64,000 bases of DNA, taken from assembly GCF_024648825.1 (NCBI RefSeq), contig NZ_JANBBE010000016.1, positions 106,936 to 170,935 of the forward strand, given 5' to 3'. The position numbers and the translations under genes were made by a program. The notes beneath the pieces are model-generated. The model searched no databases. It saw nothing but the letters and a program-made list of their open reading frames with translations, and had not been told where the DNA came from. Source of the DNA: Lentzea californiensis. Lineage in GTDB: Bacteria; Actinomycetota; Actinomycetes; Mycobacteriales; Pseudonocardiaceae. Of this stretch, positions 60,140 through 64,000 are shown piece after piece. Position 1 is the stretch's first letter. The number at the start of each line of letters is the position of its first letter.

Positions 60140-61531
60140 TGGGGTTCCGGGCTCGATGAGGTACACCTCGGTGGCACGGCCGGGTCGACCATCGGCACGA
60201 GGGCGTTTGAGGACCCTCACGCGGCCGGTCTCGGTGAGTACTTCGAGGGCATGGCGGTAGCGCTCGGTGGCGGTCTTGTTCTTGCTGAACTTCTGGGTGA
60301 TGTCGCGCTTCGTGCGTCCCTCCGGTCCAGCCTCAGCAATGAACCTGGCCAGCGTTGCCACGGCATCGTCAGGACACAGCACGGCGGCAGCCGACGCGAT
60401 CGAGTACCGAACCAACGCGGCTGCGGATGCAAGGTGTGCCGGGCCGATGCGGTCGGCGCGGTCGAGCAGGGCGTAGATGGCGGCGATGCGCAGGCAATGC
60501 GGTGCGGCGCGTGAGACGAACTCCTCGACTGGTGTCTCGGTGTCGCCGTCGCGGCTGGCGAACTCGATGTAGAGCCGTCGCCAGGCGAGCGCTCCGGCTT
60601 CGGTGAAGCCGACCGGGCCGACGTCGCCCGCGTGCCGGAGCCGGTCGAACAGTGAGGCTCCGAGTTGGAGCATGAGTGCGGGATCGGCCGGCGTGGGTGT
60701 GTCGAGCAGCTTGGACTGCGCGACGGCGATCGGCAGGAAGCGGTTGTAGGTGCCGCCTGCCATGTCGGCGGCGGAGACCTTCTCGCGGAACTCCTTCGGG
60801 GTGATGTGCGCGGTGATGCTGATGTGGGACTGGCGGGCGACGCGGGCGTCGACGTTGAGGGTGGACAGGTTGCCGCCTTCCCAGGCCGCACGGAGCGTCG
60901 CGGACAAGGTGTTGCCCTCGCGGCGCATGCGGGCCATGACTGTTCCCCACTCAGGCTCGTAGGCCAGCAGCCGGCAGTCCCCGTCGGGCAGTAACCGCGG
61001 CTTGCGTCCCGCCTTGCCGGTCTCGGCTTCGGCCGCGAACACCGACGCCAGGCCTTCGCCGCTGGACAGTCCGGAGTGGATGTTCTGGGCCACGAAGTCG
61101 TTGTCAGTGAACGACAGCAGGGCTTTCGCGGCGTTGTAGGCGGTGCCCTTCTTGCCCACGCCGGTCTGGCCGATGAGCATCGGCCAGATCAGCAGCGGGT
61201 GCCGCTCGTACCCGAGTTGCAGGTGCGGGCCGGGACCCAGGTGCGCCCCGGCCGCGCCCAGCAGCGTGGCCAAGACGCCGATCTGGTCGGCCTCGGTGTG
61301 CGGGTCGAGCTGGGCGGCGAGGTTGCCGAGGTAGCAGTCGAACACCGCCTCCTCGATCTGCGGCAGCCACAGCCGCACCTGGGCGACCCGTTCGCGGGCG
61401 TGGGCGGCCAGCTGTTCCAGCTCGTCCAAGCCGGGTGCTGCGTCGGTGCCGGTGTCCCGGACGGGGCGCAGCCATCGGCCAGCGGGCGGCTCGGGGGCTG
61501 GTGTCCCGTCCAGTGCGGGGTCCGGTGCCAT
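60122..61531 (-). CDS. DUF3987-like replication ATPase/primase-associated protein
   Basis: 469 aa from ATG 61531. A P-loop-like IGQTGVGKKGTAYNAAKALL (~residues 130-150) and YEPEWGTVMARMRREGNTLSATLRAAWEGG are typical of DUF3987/RepA-type proteins of integrative elements. A C-terminal winged helix follows (KRDITQKFSKNKTATERYRHALEVLTETGRV, in pieces). The last codons lie within the GGAACTT array. Likely replicates the excised second element. Confidence 0.78.
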   Translation of the reverse strand: MAPDPALDGTPAPEPPAGRWLRPVRDTGTDAAPGLDELEQLAAHARERVAQVRLWLPQIEEAVFDCYLGNLAAQLDPHTEADQIGVLATLLGAAGAHLGPGPHLQLGYERHPLLIWPMLIGQTGVGKKGTAYNAAKALLSFTDNDFVAQNIHSGLSSGEGLASVFAAEAETGKAGRKPRLLPDGDCRLLAYEPEWGTVMARMRREGNTLSATLRAAWEGGNLSTLNVDARVARQSHISITAHITPKEFREKVSAADMAGGTYNRFLPIAVAQSKLLDTPTPADPALMLQLGASLFDRLRHAGDVGPVGFTEAGALAWRRLYIEFASRDGDTETPVEEFVSRAAPHCLRIAAIYALLDRADRIGPAHLASAAALVRYSIASAAAVLCPDDAVATLARFIAEAGPEGRTKRDITQKFSKNKTATERYRHALEVLTETGRVRVLKRPRADGRPGRATEVYLIEPGTPGTLGT

Positions 61532-61734
61532 GCGCGTAGACCTCTCCAAAGATGACCGAGGGTGATCGTCCCGAGGGGACGGAAGTTCGTCAGAACCGTT
61601 GTCAGGCAACGTCTGGCGCGCGCGACGCACGTACGCACACACACGCACGCGTAGGACGCGAGTGCGCGAGAATCCGCGCGTCTGACGTCAACTGACGTCG
61701 TGCCCGCGCGTGATCACGATGCGTGAGCGGCGCG

Positions 61735-62127
61735 TCAGCCCGTGCGGCGCAGGATCGCCGACCGCTCACGCGAGTCCCGCAACCCGTTGTCCGCGGTGAG
61801 AAACAGCTCGGTGACCCGCCGCTTGCAGGTGATCAGCCGGGGCTGGTCGACATCGGCCGCGCGCGTTTCGATCGCCCGCTCCAGCCGGGCCTTGTCGGCG
61901 GCGACCTTGTTCGCCCCGTCGTTGAGCAGGACGTCTAGCACCGTCTCGCGGATGCGGTCGGCGTCGGCCAGCTGCTCACCGGCCAGCGGCGCGGCGTAGA
62001 GGATCGAGACCAGGTCCTCGAACCGCAGCGGGATGTTGAACCGCGCCGCGATGACCGTCGGCCCGCGTCCGGTGGCCCGGAACCGTGCCGAGAGCTCGAC
62101 ACCCTCCTTGCCCAGGTGTGCGCGCAT
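61735..62127 (-). CDS. Small hypothetical element protein
   Basis: 130 aa. It is mixed alpha/beta with a basic, helical C-terminal half (RVTELFLTADNGLRDSRERSAILRRTG). No family recognised. Its ATG overlaps the stop of the upstream HTH gene (ATGA); the gap to the DUF3987 gene is 203 bp. Confidence 0.65.
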   Translation of the reverse strand: MRAHLGKEGVELSARFRATGRGPTVIAARFNIPLRFEDLVSILYAAPLAGEQLADADRIRETVLDVLLNDGANKVAADKARLERAIETRAADVDQPRLITCKRRVTELFLTADNGLRDSRERSAILRRTG

Positions 62128-62681
62128 CACGCCACCTCCTGCGGCAGAGCAGAGGCGACACGTCCGGCCGCGACCTGCGCCGCCGACAGCCACAGCGGAA
62201 CAGCCTGCGGTTGCCCGGTGGCCAGCACCGTGTCCGCCACGCACTCGCAGACGCGCAACCGGTCGACGTCCAGCCACATGGCCGGGCACTGCCGGGCCTG
62301 TCGGATGCCGTCCGCGAGCGTGTCGACCTCGCAACGCGGGTCGCTCACCACGAGCTGGGCGTAGGCGCGCAGCTGCTCCACCGGCCGGGTCGCCGGGTCG
62401 AACGGCGCGACGTAGAGCACCGCCACCAGTGTGTCCCGGTCCACCTCGACAGCGGGCCGGAACCCCAGCTCCACCTGCGAACGCCCGTACAACGCGCACA
62501 ACAGCCGCTGGTAGAACTCGCTGGGCAGCGTCTCGTCGTTCTCCCAGCGCGCCACCATCCGGACCATGCTGGCATCGCCCGGCAGGTTTTCACCCTGCCG
62601 CGCGGCCACAGCACGCAGCTTGCGCACCATCGTGGTCCGCGACCAGCCACCCGCACCCCGAGCCTGCTTCAGCGCGGTCAT
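62127..62681 (-). CDS. HTH-containing element protein
   Basis: 184 aa from ATG 62681. The first ~70 residues resemble an XRE-type HTH (TTMVRKLRAVAARQGENLPGDASMVRMVARWENDETLPSEFYQRLLCALYG, in pieces) with the usual W-E-N. The rest holds a helical domain with no catalytic signs. Proteins of this form are common in actinobacterial integrative elements. ATGA overlap with the next gene. Confidence 0.72.
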   Translation of the reverse strand: MTALKQARGAGGWSRTTMVRKLRAVAARQGENLPGDASMVRMVARWENDETLPSEFYQRLLCALYGRSQVELGFRPAVEVDRDTLVAVLYVAPFDPATRPVEQLRAYAQLVVSDPRCEVDTLADGIRQARQCPAMWLDVDRLRVCECVADTVLATGQPQAVPLWLSAAQVAAGRVASALPQEVA

Positions 62682-62779
62682 CACGCCACCTCCCACGGCG
62701 CCGTACCGCTCGTGGCCGGGAGCGTGCGCGGCGACTGCGGGGCGTGCACACACAACGTCGCGGCGGCGTGCGCGCAGGC

Positions 62780-63151
62780 CTAGTAGCGGTCCGCGCTGTT
62801 CCACCACTCCAGGAAGAGCCGCCGGTCCTCGCTCGTGGCGGTGCCAAGAGCGAGCCGCTGGAACAAGGCCTTAGTGGCTAGGTCGAGCGCCCTGGCGTAG
62901 TCCAGGCCCTCGGTGAGCACACCGTGGAACGCCAACTCCGCCAGCTCGTCCACGTCCTCCGGCAGCTCACCGACCGCGACGTGCAGCGCGGCGGCGATCT
63001 CGCCGTCACCGAGCACCAGCGGCCACCGGTGGCCGGCGGCGTAGAACCGGACCCGCTGTACCTCGGTCAGGTACTCGTCCAGCACAGGCCGGTCCCGCTC
63101 GTAGGCGGACAGTTCGACCTGCGGCACGAACCCAGAAGCGTTGGCAGCCAT
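62780..63151 (-). CDS. Small helical hypothetical protein
   Basis: 123 aa from ATG 63151 (ATGA overlap with the upstream gene). Acidic and helical (GELPEDVDELAELAFHGVLTEGLDYARALDLATKALFQRL, in pieces), with WWNSADRY at the end. No recognised family. Confidence 0.65.
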   Translation of the reverse strand: MAANASGFVPQVELSAYERDRPVLDEYLTEVQRVRFYAAGHRWPLVLGDGEIAAALHVAVGELPEDVDELAELAFHGVLTEGLDYARALDLATKALFQRLALGTATSEDRRLFLEWWNSADRY

Positions 63152-63504
63152 CAGAACCACACCCCATCGTCCTCAGAGTCGAGCACCTCGGTACCCGGCC
63201 GCGCGAACTGCCGCGACTGCCAGCCCTCGCGGGTCTGCCACACCTCGAACACCGCCTTCGCGCCGACGAAGCCGTGTACCTCGTCGTCCTGGGCCAGTGC
63301 GTTCCACACCTGCGGCGTCAGGCGCAGTCGATCCGCGACGACGCTGGCCACGTGTTGCGGCAGCTCTTGAAACCGTGACTGGGCAAGGGAACGACCAGTG
63401 CGCGGGTTCGTGTCGGCGAACCGGAACGCGAGCGGCGCGGACACGGACTGTACAAAGCGTCGTGCTGTTGATGCGTTCATCAGCTGGGCGACCGCGGTGC
63501 TCAT
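63151..63504 (-). CDS. Small hypothetical protein
   Basis: 117 aa. Alpha/beta with several aromatic residues at the C terminus (GKAVFEVW-type segment, GVWF end). Its ATG overlaps the stop of a further upstream gene whose 5' part is lost near the transposase. No family recognised. Confidence 0.62.
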   Translation of the reverse strand: MSTAVAQLMNASTARRFVQSVSAPLAFRFADTNPRTGRSLAQSRFQELPQHVASVVADRLRLTPQVWNALAQDDEVHGFVGAKAVFEVWQTREGWQSRQFARPGTEVLDSEDDGVWF

Positions 63505-63605
63505 GCGGTCACCAGCTCTCGTGCCGCCGTGCGCAGCCGACGGCGCTCGGCAAGCTCGCGGCGTCGGAGCACCATCAGACGGTCAATCGACGCCCCTAGA
63601 CGAGT
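63501..63605 (-). pseudogene. 3' fragment of a gene, apparently broken by IS insertion
   Basis: An open frame ends with TGA at 63501-63503, overlapping the next gene's ATG as every neighbour does. It reads back through RLMVLRRRELAERRRLRTAA to about 63605, then runs into the transposase region with no start codon of its own in proper context. The simplest reading is that an IS982-type element cut the gene's 5' part. The exact junction is not determined. Confidence 0.5.
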
Positions 63606-63618
63606 AAGTCCTAACTGA

Positions 63619-64000
63619 TCAGTGGTCGTAGGCGATCAGGGATCGGGTGACGGGCTGGCCGGTGGCGCGGTTGTGCCAGATGGCGGCGGTCAGGGCAAGG
63701 ACGCGTTGGGCGATGCGGGCGGTGACGCCGTCGATGGTGCGGCCGCCATGCAGCTCCAGATCGAGCTGGCCTTTGAGCGTGTCGTTGACCGACTCGATCA
63801 GCTGGCGGACGGGTTTGAGCAGGTGCTCGGCGGGGTGTGGGGTGCGGTTGCGATAAGACGGGCGCAGCAACCGGGCCCCGCGTTCGGACAGGAACGCGTC
63901 CAGCTCACGGGAGACGTAGCCCTTGTCGGCGATGATCAGCAGACCGGGCCGGTCAGCCAGCACGGACGGGTCGTGATCCAGGATCGCCATCAGCACCTGG
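63619..64000 (-). CDS. IS982-family transposase, C-terminal part (runs off window)
   Basis: The frame is open to the window edge; about 127 residues are visible. LLIIADKGYVSRELDAFLSERG contains a DDE Asp, and QLIESVNDTLKGQLDLELHGG carries the final Glu. The ending ALTAAIWHNRATGQPVTRSLIAYDH is characteristic of actinobacterial IS982-family transposases. The left IS end should lie between 63598 and 63618, but I cannot define the terminal repeat without the other end. Confidence 0.85.
   Translation of the reverse strand, partial: QVLMAILDHDPSVLADRPGLLIIADKGYVSRELDAFLSERGARLLRPSYRNRTPHPAEHLLKPVRQLIESVNDTLKGQLDLELHGGRTIDGVTARIAQRVLALTAAIWHNRATGQPVTRSLIAYDH

Noticed and set aside
61532..61734. CA/CG-rich alternating stretch between the DUF3987 and small-protein genes
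   Set aside because: Short and irregular; no consistent repeat unit, so not called as a repeat or origin.

Overview
The window is high-GC actinobacterial DNA. The chromosomal genes (cmk-plsC-der with an AroH-type chorismate mutase nearby, an RsbW-like/STAS partner-switching module, NarL-type two-component genes, many GTG starts and 1-4 nt stop/start overlaps) suit a Pseudonocardiaceae-like genome (Lentzea/Saccharothrix/Actinosynnema type). This placement is inferred from gene content and style, not from a database match.

Layout. 1-21.5 kb is ordinary chromosome: the end of a vWA protein and a membrane partner, an ERI-1-like exonuclease, two tandem paralogous small proteins, a fatty-acid/quinone oxidoreductase region with a TetR regulator, a possible SOS-regulated Ala/Pro/Lys-rich protein, a cytosolic subtilase with a coupled small I9-like protein, a Kht-type cation/proton antiporter pair, DUF1015, a TPR/anti-sigma/STAS regulatory trio, aroH, a frameshifted homocysteine methyltransferase, cmk-plsC-der, and a NarL-type two-component system.

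21.6-56.7 kb is an integrative and mobilizable element of about 35 kb inserted in the 3' half of tRNA-Pro(GGG). A perfect 49-bp direct repeat marks both ends. Its backbone is an integrase, Xis-like and XRE-type regulators, a RepA-like ATPase, MobC and a MOBP-like relaxase with a candidate oriT at the left end, and an HTH protein plus a transfer-type membrane protein at the right end. I see no FtsK/TraB or type IV secretion genes, so it is probably mobilized by other elements.

Its cargo has three blocks. (i) A class I FxLD-type lanthipeptide cluster: TPR regulator, YdcF-like protein, precursor, LanB, LanC and an isoaspartate-type methyltransferase. (ii) A type II CBASS operon: CD-NTase, separate E2 and E1 proteins in place of a fused Cap2, a JAMM Cap3 and a Cap4 nuclease-SAVED effector, with a good LexA/SOS-box match upstream. 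(iii) A six-gene minus-strand operon: TerY-like vWA, Ser/Thr kinase with zinc ribbon, COG1112-type SF1 helicase, an unknown protein with a HEPN-like RNDVAH motif, a coiled-coil McrB-like AAA ATPase, and a DUF2357-like zinc-cluster protein. A small two-TM protein with a CARF-like domain lies between (ii) and (iii). I do not recognise block (iii) as a named defence system; it is the best candidate for an undescribed one.

56.7-64 kb looks like a second mobile region: AT-richer PIN-domain and small-membrane-protein genes, a second tyrosine integrase, an array of eight GGAACTT heptamers, a DUF3987-like replication ATPase, a chain of overlapping small genes including an HTH protein, and an IS982-family transposase running off the window edge and apparently breaking another small gene.
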